In this document: positions 1-8,772 of the stretch, piece after piece | Layout of the letters: every line of letters starts with the position of its first letter | Position numbering within the stretch: the stretch's first letter is position 1 | Assembly: GCA_050011755.1 (NCBI GenBank) | Contig: JBEKIM010000001.1 | Span: forward strand, 124,001 to 188,000 | Origin: Bog-159 sp050011755 | GTDB taxonomy: Bacteria; Acidobacteriota; Terriglobia; Bryobacterales; Bryobacteraceae | Direction: 5' to 3' | Length of the DNA: 64,000 nt | Notes under the pieces: model-generated | Databases searched by the model: none | Told to the model about the DNA's origin: nothing | What the model saw: the letters and a program-made list of their open reading frames with translations, nothing else | Translations under genes and position numbers: made by a program

Positions 1-207
1 CAGACCGCGGTAAACCTGACGGCCAATTCGTGGCACGTTGTGGCTATCGCCGACTTTAACCAGGATGGCCACCCGGACGTCGTGTTCGAAGATCCCGCCA
101 CTGGCTCCGCCCAGATTTTTTACTACAACGGGGCAGGAGGCACTACGCTGCTCACGACCGCCGTTTTGAGCGGGCCGAATCCTTGGTACATCGCCGGGCC
201 GCACTAA
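1..207 (+). CDS. C-terminal end of a secreted FG-GAP/VCBS-repeat protein (partial)
   Basis: Frame 1 is open from the window edge to TAA at 205-207 (68 residues). The sequence contains ADFNQDGHPDVVFEDPATG, a calcium-binding FG-GAP/VCBS beta-propeller blade, and ends in NPWYIAGPH. The same blade and the same type of ending (SWRIVGPR, TWRIVAPR) close the proteins at 10156-13437 and 15154-18132, so this is almost certainly the tail of a third protein of that kind. Such proteins are normally exported and sit on or outside the cell surface. The 5' end, any signal peptide and the upstream domains lie outside the window. Confidence 0.85.
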   Translation, partial: QTAVNLTANSWHVVAIADFNQDGHPDVVFEDPATGSAQIFYYNGAGGTTLLTTAVLSGPNPWYIAGPH

Positions 208-228
208 TCGGCAGCGGCTTTTACGCGG

Positions 229-248
229 GCGGGCGCTAATTCGCCCGC
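229..248 (+). terminator. Hairpin after the FG-GAP gene, possible transcript 3' end
   Basis: GCGGGCG (229-235) and CGCCCGC (242-248) form a 7-bp stem with loop CTAATT. A competing hairpin, GCCCG/CGGGC, uses 244-256. It lies 21 nt after the TAA at 207. No T-run follows, so an intrinsic terminator is only possible; it may instead be a 3'-end stabilising structure. Confidence 0.35.
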
Positions 249-313
249 TCTCGGGCGGTTAACACCCTAAAGGAGACCACACGACCGTAGCCAACGCGAT
301 CAAAACCCGATCC

Positions 314-3124
314 ATGGCTACGGGCAGTCGTACGCAGGCGCCGCTGACGGCGTTGTTTTTTGCCGTTTTCTACATGTGTTTTTTCTCCCCGGTGCTGTTC
401 TCCGGAAAGGTCCTGGCGCCGCCCGCCGATGGCGTTCTTTACTACTACCCGCACTACCATGCCCCCGTCCAGTTGTGGGATCCGTTGTTGATGACCGGCT
501 ATCCGGCCATGGCCGATCCGCAACTCATGAGTTGGTATCCTCTCGCGCTGCTGTTGCGCTACATCCCCGGGTCGTGGAACGCGTTTGTACTGCTGGCATA
601 CTTTCTGGCCAGTTGGTTCATGTACCTGTTCGTTCGCCGGGTGACCGGAAATGACTTGGCCGGGCTGGTAAGCGGGCTGATCCTCGGATTGTGCGGATTT
701 ATGAACGCCCACTTAGGGCATGTCACCATGATTCACACGGCGGTGTGGATTCCGGCGGCGCTGTTTTGCCTGGAACGGTTGGCGGATTCGCTGGAGTGGC
801 GTTGGATGGCGCTCGGAGGATTATCCGTCGGCGCATGCGTCTTGGCGGGCCATCCACAGATCGCCCTGTACGGCCTCACGTTGGTCCTGGGCTATGTATT
901 CGTGCGCGGGTTTTTCGCTTCCGCGAAATGGAAATACTACATCGCCGCTGCCATCACCGTCGGCGCCGGTCTCGCCCTCGGCGCGATCCAGGTTTTGCCG
1001 GCCGCGGAGACTGCCGGCATAAGCACCCGCGCCCGCTTGAGCTTTGACGATTTCTCTCAGTTTGCGCTGCCGCCATCTCAGCTCGCCATGCTCTTGTTTC
1101 CGTCGCTATTCGGCAGCGCGGGCTCCACGGTTCTTTCGGGCATTCCGTATTTTGGTTCGGGGAGCATCACGGAATTGGCGGGATATGCGGGCTTCGCGGG
1201 TCTGGTCCTGGCTGCCATCGCGGTGACTTCTTACCGGGAAACCCGCGTCTTCTTCTGGCTGGCGGCCATGCTTGCCTCGCTCGTTGCGGCCATGGGCGCA
1301 GCCACTCCCCTGGGACGGGTTCTCTATGCGCTGCCGGCATTCGGACAATTCCGGGCGCAGGCCCGCTTTCTGCTGATCTTCGCAATTGCGGTCGCCGTGC
1401 TTGCCGGCTATGGTGTATCGTCCGTCCTGGAACGGAAAAGTCCCGTGCGAAACGCGCTCCTAGCCCTTGGCGCGGGCGTCGCGCTGATTCTGTACACGGT
1501 GCGGATTGCCCTGGTCAATGCGGTGCCGCTGCGGAAGGCGGCCATGGCCGCGGGGGCCCGCCACTTCTCCGCGGCGCCCTTCGAGAACCGTTGGATCGGA
1601 GTGCCACTCCTCCTCGGATGTGGTATGTGTGTGGTCCTCGCGCTGTTGATCTGGAAGCCGAAGTCATGGATCCTGCGCGCCGCTTTTCTGCTGGTGGCGA
1701 TCGCCGAGCTTGCGGATTTCTCGTGGTACGCGGAATGGCGCTTCGGATCTCCCCGCCGGGGAGTGTTTCAGGAACCCGAAATCGTGCGCCGGATTGTCCC
1801 GGCCGCCCGCCCTTTTGGCGCGCGGTGGGTCCCCGTGCGCGGCGATTTGGGAGCTGCCGCGGAAGCGCCGGGCGATCTGCCGATTCTCTGGAATCTGCCG
1901 TCCCTTGGGAAATATGGGCCGCTGCTGCCATCGCGTTACAAAGAGTTGTTGAAAATGGAAGCCAACAGCCGGTTCTCAGGCGAGTGGTGGGAGCCCCAGG
2001 ATCGCGCGCTGGACGTTGCGGGCGGCCGTTTCATCGCGGTGCCGGAGATTCGGAGCGCCCTTGGCAAGGAGTTCCGTGGGGTCCGCTTTGCTTCCGAAGA
2101 TCTCACGCTGTCTGTTGGCAACGAATGCGGGGCGGATCAGGCATCGGCGACCATCCCGGTCGGGCAACCGCAAGAGATACGCGGCATCGCGCTGGTCAGC
2201 CTGACCGGATGCTCGACCGGGATCGAGCAGGGCACACCCATTGCCGAAGTGCTCCTTCAGATTCCGCAAGGCGCCGCCATCCCTTTGGAAATTCGCGAAG
2301 GTTTAGAGACATCCGAATGGGCCGCCGGTTGCGCGGACGTCGCGCCCACGATGCGCCACCGCGCCGCGGATGTATACTCGCGATACAACGTGCCACGCGG
2401 CCCAGGCGTGTGCCAGGGCCAAAAATACGAGGCCATTCTGAATCTGCCCAAACCGGTCGCCATCACCGGCATGGAAATCCGATGGCTACAGGGAAGCGTG
2501 GGCATCTTGAAAATCGACAAGATCAGCCTGCTTCCCGCGCGCGCCGGATCGTCACTGCCGCTATCCGAGGACGACCTGCGGTTTGGAGATCCCCTGCGTT
2601 GGAAACGATTCGATACAGCCGACGGCGTAGAGATCTATGAGAATCTGCGTGCCCGGCCCAGGGCGTGGCTGGTGCCGGAAACCGTGCAGGCGGCGCCCGC
2701 GGAAATCGTCCGGGCCATCCAAACTTCGCGGTTGCGGGATGGCAGACCCTATGACCCGGCTGCCGTGGCCCTGGTCGAGGAGCCTCCCGCTTTCCGGGCC
2801 CCGGCACCCGATCCGGACGCCGTGGCTTCGTTTGTCGAGAATAAAAATACATCGGTCGAAATCCGGACCGTAAGCAAGCAGCCGGCTTTTCTGGTGCTGG
2901 CCGATTTTTATTATCCGGGTTGGCAGGCTGCCGTCAACGGCAAGCCCGCGCACATTTTCCGGACGAACTACATCGCGCGTGGTATTCTTCTCCCTTCAGG
3001 AGATAACTCCGTGCGCTTCGAGTTCCACCCGGCCCGATTCTATGCCGGCGCCGCCATCAGTTTGAGTACGCTTACCGTACTGTTGGGCGCTGTATTGCTC
3101 GGGCGCCGGCGCGGACATTGGTGA
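314..3124 (+). CDS. YfhO-family multi-pass membrane protein, probable lipid-linked glycosyltransferase
   Basis: 936 residues. The first ~490 residues are a series of hydrophobic helices, beginning LTALFFAVFYMCFFSPVLF, with the early loop DGVLYYYPHYHAP typical of YfhO/GT-C-like proteins. A soluble region follows, then the family's typical end: a beta domain around LADFYYPGWQAAVNGKP and a last helix with RRR on its cytoplasmic side. YfhO members in Gram-positives help glycosylate lipoteichoic acid; here a role in sugar transfer at the membrane is inferred from the surrounding glycan genes. The start is the first ATG; an AAGGAG at 270-275 is too distant to be its ribosome site. The stop TGA (3122-3124) overlaps a GTG of the next reading frame. 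Confidence 0.85.
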   Translation: MATGSRTQAPLTALFFAVFYMCFFSPVLFSGKVLAPPADGVLYYYPHYHAPVQLWDPLLMTGYPAMADPQLMSWYPLALLLRYIPGSWNAFVLLAYFLASWFMYLFVRRVTGNDLAGLVSGLILGLCGFMNAHLGHVTMIHTAVWIPAALFCLERLADSLEWRWMALGGLSVGACVLAGHPQIALYGLTLVLGYVFVRGFFASAKWKYYIAAAITVGAGLALGAIQVLPAAETAGISTRARLSFDDFSQFALPPSQLAMLLFPSLFGSAGSTVLSGIPYFGSGSITELAGYAGFAGLVLAAIAVTSYRETRVFFWLAAMLASLVAAMGAATPLGRVLYALPAFGQFRAQARFLLIFAIAVAVLAGYGVSSVLERKSPVRNALLALGAGVALILYTVRIALVNAVPLRKAAMAAGARHFSAAPFENRWIGVPLLLGCGMCVVLALLIWKPKSWILRAAFLLVAIAELADFSWYAEWRFGSPRRGVFQEPEIVRRIVPAARPFGARWVPVRGDLGAAAEAPGDLPILWNLPSLGKYGPLLPSRYKELLKMEANSRFSGEWWEPQDRALDVAGGRFIAVPEIRSALGKEFRGVRFASEDLTLSVGNECGADQASATIPVGQPQEIRGIALVSLTGCSTGIEQGTPIAEVLLQIPQGAAIPLEIREGLETSEWAAGCADVAPTMRHRAADVYSRYNVPRGPGVCQGQKYEAILNLPKPVAITGMEIRWLQGSVGILKIDKISLLPARAGSSLPLSEDDLRFGDPLRWKRFDTADGVEIYENLRARPRAWLVPETVQAAPAEIVRAIQTSRLRDGRPYDPAAVALVEEPPAFRAPAPDPDAVASFVENKNTSVEIRTVSKQPAFLVLADFYYPGWQAAVNGKPAHIFRTNYIARGILLPSGDNSVRFEFHPARFYAGAAISLSTLTVLLGAVLLGRRRGHW

Positions 3125-3138
3125 GTGAGACGATCCCT

Positions 3139-3144
3139 TATAAT
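3139..3144 (+). promoter_or_regulatory. Consensus -10 box before the GDP-mannose dehydratase gene
   Basis: TATAAT lies 12 nt before the ATG at 3157, inside the tail-to-head junction with the YfhO gene. A start at about 3151 would leave a ~6-nt 5' leader. The -35 region is poor (TTGGTG at 3118-3123, spacer 15). The box supports ATG 3157 over GTG 3121 as the start of the main transcript's ORF. Confidence 0.5.
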
Positions 3145-3156
3145 GGTGAATTCTTT

Positions 3157-4155
3157 ATGGGCCGACGGGCGTTGATCACCGGAATTACCGGGCAAGATGG
3201 ATCGTATCTCGCGGAGTTCCTGCTGGCGAAAGGTTATGAGGTGCACGGCGCCGTCCGGCGCGTTGCCTTGGAGGACCCCGAGCATCGGCTGGTCCGGTTG
3301 AGTGCCGTGCGGGATCGCATCGTGTTGCATGCCGCGTCGCTCGAAAGCTTCGCCAGTGTTTATCAACTGGTAGCCAAAGTAGTGCCGGACGAATGCTATC
3401 ACCTGGCGGCGCAGAGCTTTGTCAGTTATTCTTTCGACGACGAGTTTTCGACGCTCAATACCAACATTAACGGCACCCACTTCCTCCTTTCCGCCGTCAA
3501 GGATCTGGCTCCCAAGTCCCGATTCTATTTCGCCGGTTCGAGCGAGATGTTCGGCAAGGCGGAAGAGCTTCCGCAGACCGAGGGCACGCGCTTCCACCCG
3601 CGCTCGAGCTATGGCATCAGCAAGGTTTGCGGTTTCGAGTTGACGCGCAACTATCGCGAGGCCTATGGGTTGCATGCCAGCAACGGCATTTTGTTTAATC
3701 ACGAGTCGCCGCGCCGCGGCTTCGAATTTGTCACCCGAAAAATTACCGCCGGTGTGGCCCGCATTCTGGCCGGGCGCAGCAAGCAGATCCAGTTGGGGAA
3801 TCTCGAAGCGCGCCGCGATTGGGGACACGCGCGCGAATACGTGGCCGCCATGTGGCTGATGCTGCAGCAGCCCGAACCTGACGACTTTGTGGTGGCGACG
3901 GGCGAGAGCCATTCCGTGCGGGAGTTTGTAGAACTGGCATTCTCCCAGGCCGGGCTTGACTACCGCGAATACGTGGCCACCGATCCGACTCTCTTCCGCC
4001 CCGCGGAGGTGAACTTATTGCTGGGCGATGCTACGAAAGCGCGTACCAAGCTGGGGTGGGCGCCAAGTATCACTTTCGAGTCTTTGGTCCGTGAAATGGT
4101 CGATTCGGATTGCCGCGCGCTTGGAGTCGTGCCCAAGACCTTGCAGCAGGTATAA
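3157..4155 (+). CDS. gmd: GDP-mannose 4,6-dehydratase
   Basis: 332 residues, extended SDR family. The N-terminus RALITGITGQDGSYLAEFL is the NAD(P)-binding GxxGxxG signature of GMD; the catalytic set is the SSEMFG motif and YGISK (YxxxK). It converts GDP-D-mannose to GDP-4-keto-6-deoxy-D-mannose, precursor of GDP-fucose, GDP-rhamnose, GDP-perosamine and related sugars, in the cytoplasm. No epimerase/reductase for fucose was seen nearby, so the final sugar is unknown. ATG 3157 puts the Rossmann strand at the usual position; GTG 3121, overlapping the upstream TGA, is an alternative that adds 12 residues. The TAA is followed directly by the GTG of the next gene. Confidence 0.93.
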   Translation: MGRRALITGITGQDGSYLAEFLLAKGYEVHGAVRRVALEDPEHRLVRLSAVRDRIVLHAASLESFASVYQLVAKVVPDECYHLAAQSFVSYSFDDEFSTLNTNINGTHFLLSAVKDLAPKSRFYFAGSSEMFGKAEELPQTEGTRFHPRSSYGISKVCGFELTRNYREAYGLHASNGILFNHESPRRGFEFVTRKITAGVARILAGRSKQIQLGNLEARRDWGHAREYVAAMWLMLQQPEPDDFVVATGESHSVREFVELAFSQAGLDYREYVATDPTLFRPAEVNLLLGDATKARTKLGWAPSITFESLVREMVDSDCRALGVVPKTLQQV

Positions 4156-5508
4156 GTGAACAACGATATCCTGCAACAAATCCGTAGCGAAATCGAGCGG
4201 TCCTATAAGCCGCGGGACGGACGGATGGAACCGGCCGGCGCCGGCCAGTTGTCCGAGGTGGCTTCGCCGGGCCTTCGGTCGGCGCTGGCCGCTCTCAATG
4301 CCAGTTACGCCCTTGTAGGCCAGACGCCGCCCGAACCGCCCACACTGCGCGGCCGGATCGGCTCGCGCCTGGTCAAACTGGTTCAGCGGCTGCTTTTTTG
4401 GTATACGCCGCAGATCGTGCATTTCCAGTATTCCGCCCTGCGGGCAATGGAAGAACTGGCAAACGAGATCCAGCAACAGACCAACGGTCTCCGGCAACTG
4501 GAAAAAGGCCTCCAGCAACAGACCAACGGTCTCCGGCAACTGGAAAACGGCTTCCCGCAACTGGAGAAGGGCATTCAGCAACTCGAGCATAACGCGCGCC
4601 GCGACCGGCAGGACATGCTGGCCTCGGTAGGCGCGGCGATGTCGCGCACAGAGGTGTTGGAGCGCCGGCTGGAGGCCCTCCGGGTACAGGCATTCGCGCG
4701 CATGGAACGCGAGATCGCTCGCCTGGGGGCGCAGCAAACCGTGCAGGAAAACCGCATGGCGTTGCTTATGGAAGCACAGAGCCCATCGCCGGATCCCGCC
4801 GCCGCGTTCGGCGACCGGCTGCGCGAGGAGCGTTCGCATCACATAGACTCGCTCTACGCCGCTTTGGAAGATGAGTTCCGCGGCAGCCGCCAGGAAATCA
4901 AGGAGCGCTTGAGCGTCTATCTGCCGAAGCTCACCGAAGCCGGTATCGGCGGCCAGTCCATGCCTGTTCTGGATGTAGGGTGTGGCCGGGGGGAATGGCT
5001 TGATTTGCTGCGGGAAAACCATCTGCACGCCTCCGGAATCGACTTGAACCGCGTCCTCCTGGCCCTCTGCCAGGAGCGCGGGCTGCCCGTCATGGAAGCG
5101 GAAGCGGTCGCCTACCTGCGGAGCCTGCCGGAGGCGTCGTTGGGCGCGGTGACCGTGTTCCATGTCATCGAGCACCTGCCGTTACCTCATCTGCTCGACC
5201 TGCTGGACGCGGCACTGCGCGCACTCAAGCCTGGTGGGGTGGCCATATTTGAAACTCCCAACCCGAATAATATGTTCGTGAGCTCCCGGTATTTCTATCT
5301 CGATCCGACGCATCGCCACCCCATTCCTCCGTTGCTCGGGAGGTTTCTGGCCGAGGCGCGGGGTTTCGAGCGCGTCGAAATTCTGGAATTGCACCCGTGG
5401 CCGGAACAGCATCACGTGGATACGCGTACCGGCGGCGATATGGCTGCCCGTTTCAACGAATGCTTTTACGGGCCGCAGGATTACGCCATTATAGGGTGGA
5501 AGGCCTGA
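4156..5508 (+). CDS. SAM-dependent methyltransferase with long coiled-coil N-terminus
   Basis: 450 residues. The first ~230 residues are mostly helical, with tandem 14-residue heptad-like units (QQQTNGLRQLEKGL, QQQTNGLRQLENGF, then PQLEKGIQQLEH) encoded by a 42-bp DNA repeat. The C-terminal half is a class I methyltransferase: motif I VLDVGCGRGEWLDLL, acidic motif GIDLN, motif FHVIEHLP and LKPGGVAIFETPNPNN. The layout recalls the O-antigen chain-capping methyltransferases (WbdD type), where a coiled coil acts as a molecular ruler; chain-length control here is inference. It starts at GTG directly after gmd's TAA, so translation is probably coupled. Confidence 0.85.
   Translation: MNNDILQQIRSEIERSYKPRDGRMEPAGAGQLSEVASPGLRSALAALNASYALVGQTPPEPPTLRGRIGSRLVKLVQRLLFWYTPQIVHFQYSALRAMEELANEIQQQTNGLRQLEKGLQQQTNGLRQLENGFPQLEKGIQQLEHNARRDRQDMLASVGAAMSRTEVLERRLEALRVQAFARMEREIARLGAQQTVQENRMALLMEAQSPSPDPAAAFGDRLREERSHHIDSLYAALEDEFRGSRQEIKERLSVYLPKLTEAGIGGQSMPVLDVGCGRGEWLDLLRENHLHASGIDLNRVLLALCQERGLPVMEAEAVAYLRSLPEASLGAVTVFHVIEHLPLPHLLDLLDAALRALKPGGVAIFETPNPNNMFVSSRYFYLDPTHRHPIPPLLGRFLAEARGFERVEILELHPWPEQHHVDTRTGGDMAARFNECFYGPQDYAIIGWKA
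4471..4554 (+). repeat. Tandem 42-bp in-frame repeat (two near-perfect units)
   Basis: Units begin at 4471 and 4513 and are identical for at least 35 nt before diverging. Degenerate continuations run to about 4600. Each encodes 14 residues, two heptads of the coiled coil in the methyltransferase at 4156-5508. This is a likely site of unit-number variation. Confidence 0.9.
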
Positions 5509-5531
5509 ACACGGATTGCCGGTGCCTCTGG

Positions 5532-6662
5532 ATGGATCTGAACGAACTCCAAAAGAACTGGCATGAGCTGGGCAAGATAGATCCGCTGTGGGCCATCCTT
5601 ACCTCCCCGGACCGCAAAGGCGGCAAGTGGGATGTCGAAGAATTCTTTGCCACCGGCAGGGACGAGGTCGCCGCGACGATGCACAGCGCGCAGTCCCTCG
5701 GTTTGCCCCACCGCCGCGAAACCGCCTTGGATTTTGGCTGCGGCGTGGGCCGCGTTACGCAGGCCCTCTGCGCGTGGTTCGAACGCTGCTGTGGGGTGGA
5801 CATCGCGCCGTCCATGATCGAACTGGCGCGCCAGTATAATACGCATGGCGGCAGATGCAGCTACCTCCTGAACGCCTATGACGATCTCCGGGACGTTTCC
5901 GGCGATTCGTTCGATTTGGTGTACTCCAACATCGTCCTGCAGCACATGGAGCCGCGGTACAGCACAACTTACATAAGAGAATTCGTACGCGTGATGCGGC
6001 CGGGCGGGCTGGTCGTCTTCCAGATCCCCGATCATGCTGTCGAAGCTTCAGAAGATGCGCCAAAGGGCGCGCCCTTATCCGGCGTACAGGGCGCCCATGG
6101 ACCCATGCCGGACAGTGGCTTTTGCGCGGAACTCAGCGGCTACCCCGAGGCCATCCGCGCCGCCGCCGGCGCGAAGGTCGCTCTGCCGGTAACCGTCCGG
6201 AACCTGGGACAGTGTGTGTGGCCCAGCTTGGGAGACAACCAGCGGAACTACATGGTCCAGCTCGGCAACCATTGGTTCACTCCGGAGGGCGACCGGGTTG
6301 TTTGGGACGACGGCCGTCAACCCCTCCCCTGCGACGTTCCCCCCGATGCGCAGATCCAAATGGTGGTTGCCGTGACCGCGCCTCAATCGCCTGGCAGGTA
6401 CATCGTCGAGCTAGATATGGTACAGGAAGGCGTGGTGTGGTTCAAGGACAAATCCTCCCTTCCGGCATTGGTGCAAGTTGAAGTCGAACCGGCGCCGGCG
6501 GCCGTCGCGGCAGACCCGCCGCGCATGGAGATGTACGGCGTTCAGAGGAACACAGTAATTGACGTCTTGACCTCCGGGGGAGCGGCAGTGCTGGAGATAC
6601 GGGACAACGGCTTCGCCGGTCCCACATGGGTCGGTTACCAGTATTTCGCCACAAAGTCCTGA
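5532..6662 (+). CDS. SAM-dependent methyltransferase with C-terminal Ig-like domain
   Basis: 376 residues. Residues ~50-180 form a class I methyltransferase: motif I ALDFGCGVGRVTQALC, then CCGVDIAPSMIELAR, DLVYSNIVLQHM and VMRPGGLVVFQIPDH. Residues ~205-330 look like an immunoglobulin-like beta sandwich (VALPVTVRNLGQCVWPS ... GRYIVELDMVQEGVVWF), resembling carbohydrate-side domains added to O-antigen-modifying enzymes. The last ~40 residues are a short beta-rich tail. ATG 5532 was chosen because the frame further upstream overlaps the previous gene; GTG 5496 is possible. TGA overlaps the next ATG (TGATG). It likely modifies a sugar of the polysaccharide made by its neighbours. Confidence 0.85.
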   Translation: MDLNELQKNWHELGKIDPLWAILTSPDRKGGKWDVEEFFATGRDEVAATMHSAQSLGLPHRRETALDFGCGVGRVTQALCAWFERCCGVDIAPSMIELARQYNTHGGRCSYLLNAYDDLRDVSGDSFDLVYSNIVLQHMEPRYSTTYIREFVRVMRPGGLVVFQIPDHAVEASEDAPKGAPLSGVQGAHGPMPDSGFCAELSGYPEAIRAAAGAKVALPVTVRNLGQCVWPSLGDNQRNYMVQLGNHWFTPEGDRVVWDDGRQPLPCDVPPDAQIQMVVAVTAPQSPGRYIVELDMVQEGVVWFKDKSSLPALVQVEVEPAPAAVAADPPRMEMYGVQRNTVIDVLTSGGAAVLEIRDNGFAGPTWVGYQYFATKS

Positions 6663-7726
6663 TGGCAGAGGCTCGTGCATTGCGAATTCTGATCGCTACG
6701 GTTAAAGTTCCATTCGTGAACGGAGGCGCCGAAACCCACGCCGCGGGATTGCGCAATGCGCTAATTGCCGCCGGCCATCGCGCCGAAATCGTGTCCGTGC
6801 CATTCAAATGGTACCCGCCACGGCGCATCCTGGACCAGATGCTCGCCTGCCGTCTGCTGGACCTCACCGCCGCCGGGGACGCCCCGGTCGATCGTCTGAT
6901 TGGGCTCAAGTTCCCCGCCTACCTGATACCCCACCCGAACAAGGTCGTGTGGATACTGCATCAGCACCGTCAGGCGTACGACCTGTGGCAGCATCCTATG
7001 GGCGATCTGCATGCACAGCCCCACGGGGCCGAAGTCCGGGATGCCATCCATCGCGCGGACGTGGAACTGTTGCCGCAGGCGCGCCACCTTTTCGCGAACT
7101 CCAGGAATGTGGCCGCCCGCCTGAAAACATACTGCGGTATCGAGGCTGCCCCGCTATATCATCCACCGCCGGATGCGCCGCGGTTCCATTCCGCCCAGGC
7201 AGAGGATTTTCTATACTTCCCAAGCCGCCTGAATGCGCTCAAGCGGCAGCGCCTGGTGGTGGAAGCGTTGGCGCATACGCGGGCCAAGGTGCGCGTCCGC
7301 TTTTCCGGTCCGGACATCGAGGCTGGGTACCATGAGGAGTGCATGGCGGTGGCGCGCAGAAGCAAGGTCCACAGCCGGATCGAGTGGTTGGGCACGGTCT
7401 CCGAACAGGCCAAGCGCGATCTCTACGCGCGCTGCCTGGGAGTGCTCTTCCCTTCGTTGGATGAAGATTACGGCTACATCACCCTGGAGGCCATGCTGGC
7501 CCACAAGCCTGTGATCGCCTGCGCGGATTCGGGCGGCCCGCTGGAATTTGTCGTGCATCGGGAAACCGGCCTCGTCTGTGAACCGGCGCCTCGGGATCTG
7601 GCGGCCGCGATGGATGAATTATGGGAAGATCGCGACCGCGCGCGGCGATGGGGCGAGGCCGGCCGGCAGCGCTACAGCGACCTGCGAATCGACTGGGGCA
7701 CAGTTCTGGAGCGGCTGCTCCAGTGA
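6662..7726 (+). CDS. GT4-family glycosyltransferase (first of a tandem pair)
   Basis: 354 residues, GT-B fold. The N-terminal Rossmann domain opens LRILIATVKVPFVNGGAETHA. The C-terminal nucleotide-sugar domain has FPSRLNALKRQRLVVEAL and the GT4 signature EDYGYITLEAMLAHKP followed by DSGGPLEFV, with the E-x7-E donor-binding pattern. It would transfer a sugar from a nucleotide donor in the cytoplasm during repeat-unit assembly. ATG 6662 overlaps the previous stop and the end overlaps the next start (GTGA), indicating a translationally coupled operon. It is a clear paralogue of the next gene. Confidence 0.9.
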   Translation: MAEARALRILIATVKVPFVNGGAETHAAGLRNALIAAGHRAEIVSVPFKWYPPRRILDQMLACRLLDLTAAGDAPVDRLIGLKFPAYLIPHPNKVVWILHQHRQAYDLWQHPMGDLHAQPHGAEVRDAIHRADVELLPQARHLFANSRNVAARLKTYCGIEAAPLYHPPPDAPRFHSAQAEDFLYFPSRLNALKRQRLVVEALAHTRAKVRVRFSGPDIEAGYHEECMAVARRSKVHSRIEWLGTVSEQAKRDLYARCLGVLFPSLDEDYGYITLEAMLAHKPVIACADSGGPLEFVVHRETGLVCEPAPRDLAAAMDELWEDRDRARRWGEAGRQRYSDLRIDWGTVLERLLQ

Positions 7727-8772
7727 AGGTCCTGATTCTGACTTCCGGCGTGCCGTTTATTCGCGGTGGCGCCGAGATTCTCGCCGGCGGCTTGTGCGAT
7801 GCGGTGTGCGCCGCGGGCCACCAGGCCGAGATCCTGACCCTGCCGTTCCAATCCTGTCCGCCATCCCGCATCCCCGAACAAATGCTGGCCTGCCGGCTGC
7901 TTGATGTCACCGAAACCTGCAGCATGCGGATCGACCGCGTAATCGGGCTGAAGTTCCCCGCTTACTTGGTTCCGCATCCGCGCAAAGTGATCTGGCTGCT
8001 GCATCAACATCGCACGGCTTACGAGCTCTGGAATCATCCTGCCGCCGGCGACCTGATCCATTATCCGGACGGCCCAGTGGTCAGGGATGCCATTCGCCTG
8101 GCGGACCGTACCTTCATCCCGGAAGCCAGTTCCATTTATACGTTATCGCGCAACGTAACAGAACGGTTGCAGCGGTGCTCCGGCATCGCCTCGGAACCAC
8201 TGTACAATCCTCCGGCGGGCGCTTCGTTGTTCTACAAAAGCACCCCCCAGGATTATTTCTTCTTCCCCAGCCGCATCAATCCCGTGAAACGGCAATGGCT
8301 GGTGATCCAGGCATTAGCCCTGTGCCGTGAGCCGGTATGCGTACGCTTCGCGGGGGAAGCCGACAACGAGGCGCAACAAGCCGAATGTGCCAAGGCCGTG
8401 CGCGAGCTCCGGCTGAGCGAACGGGTCGAGTGGCTGGGGATGGTCACCGAAGAGCGGAAGCGCGATTGCTATGCCAACAGTTTGGGTGTCGTTTTTCCGC
8501 CCGTGGACGAGGATTACGGCTACGTCACCCTTGAGGCGATGTTATCCTCCAAGCCCGTGATCACGTGTGTGGATTCGGGGGGCCCCCTGGAGTTCGTCGT
8601 CGATGGTCAGACGGGCCTGGTCGCCGGCGCTACGCCGCAGGCCCTCGCGGAAGCCATGGATGCTCTGTGGGGCGACCGTCGCCGCGCGGCAACCATGGGC
8701 GAGACTGGACTGCAGCGCTATCGGGACCTGAAAATCACCTGGGAGAACGTGGTGGAGAAGCTGCTGTGTTAA
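7723..8772 (+). CDS. GT4-family glycosyltransferase (second of a tandem pair)
   Basis: 349 residues from GTG 7723, which overlaps the upstream TGA. Layout and motifs match the preceding gene nearly position by position: VLILTSGVPFIRGGAEILA, LKFPAYLVPHPRKVIWLLHQH, FPSRINPVKRQWLVIQAL and EDYGYVTLEAMLSSKP with DSGGPLEFV. This points to a tandem duplication followed by divergence, perhaps giving two successive linkages with related donors. Donor and acceptor cannot be read from the sequence. Confidence 0.9.
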   Translation: MKVLILTSGVPFIRGGAEILAGGLCDAVCAAGHQAEILTLPFQSCPPSRIPEQMLACRLLDVTETCSMRIDRVIGLKFPAYLVPHPRKVIWLLHQHRTAYELWNHPAAGDLIHYPDGPVVRDAIRLADRTFIPEASSIYTLSRNVTERLQRCSGIASEPLYNPPAGASLFYKSTPQDYFFFPSRINPVKRQWLVIQALALCREPVCVRFAGEADNEAQQAECAKAVRELRLSERVEWLGMVTEERKRDCYANSLGVVFPPVDEDYGYVTLEAMLSSKPVITCVDSGGPLEFVVDGQTGLVAGATPQALAEAMDALWGDRRRAATMGETGLQRYRDLKITWENVVEKLLC

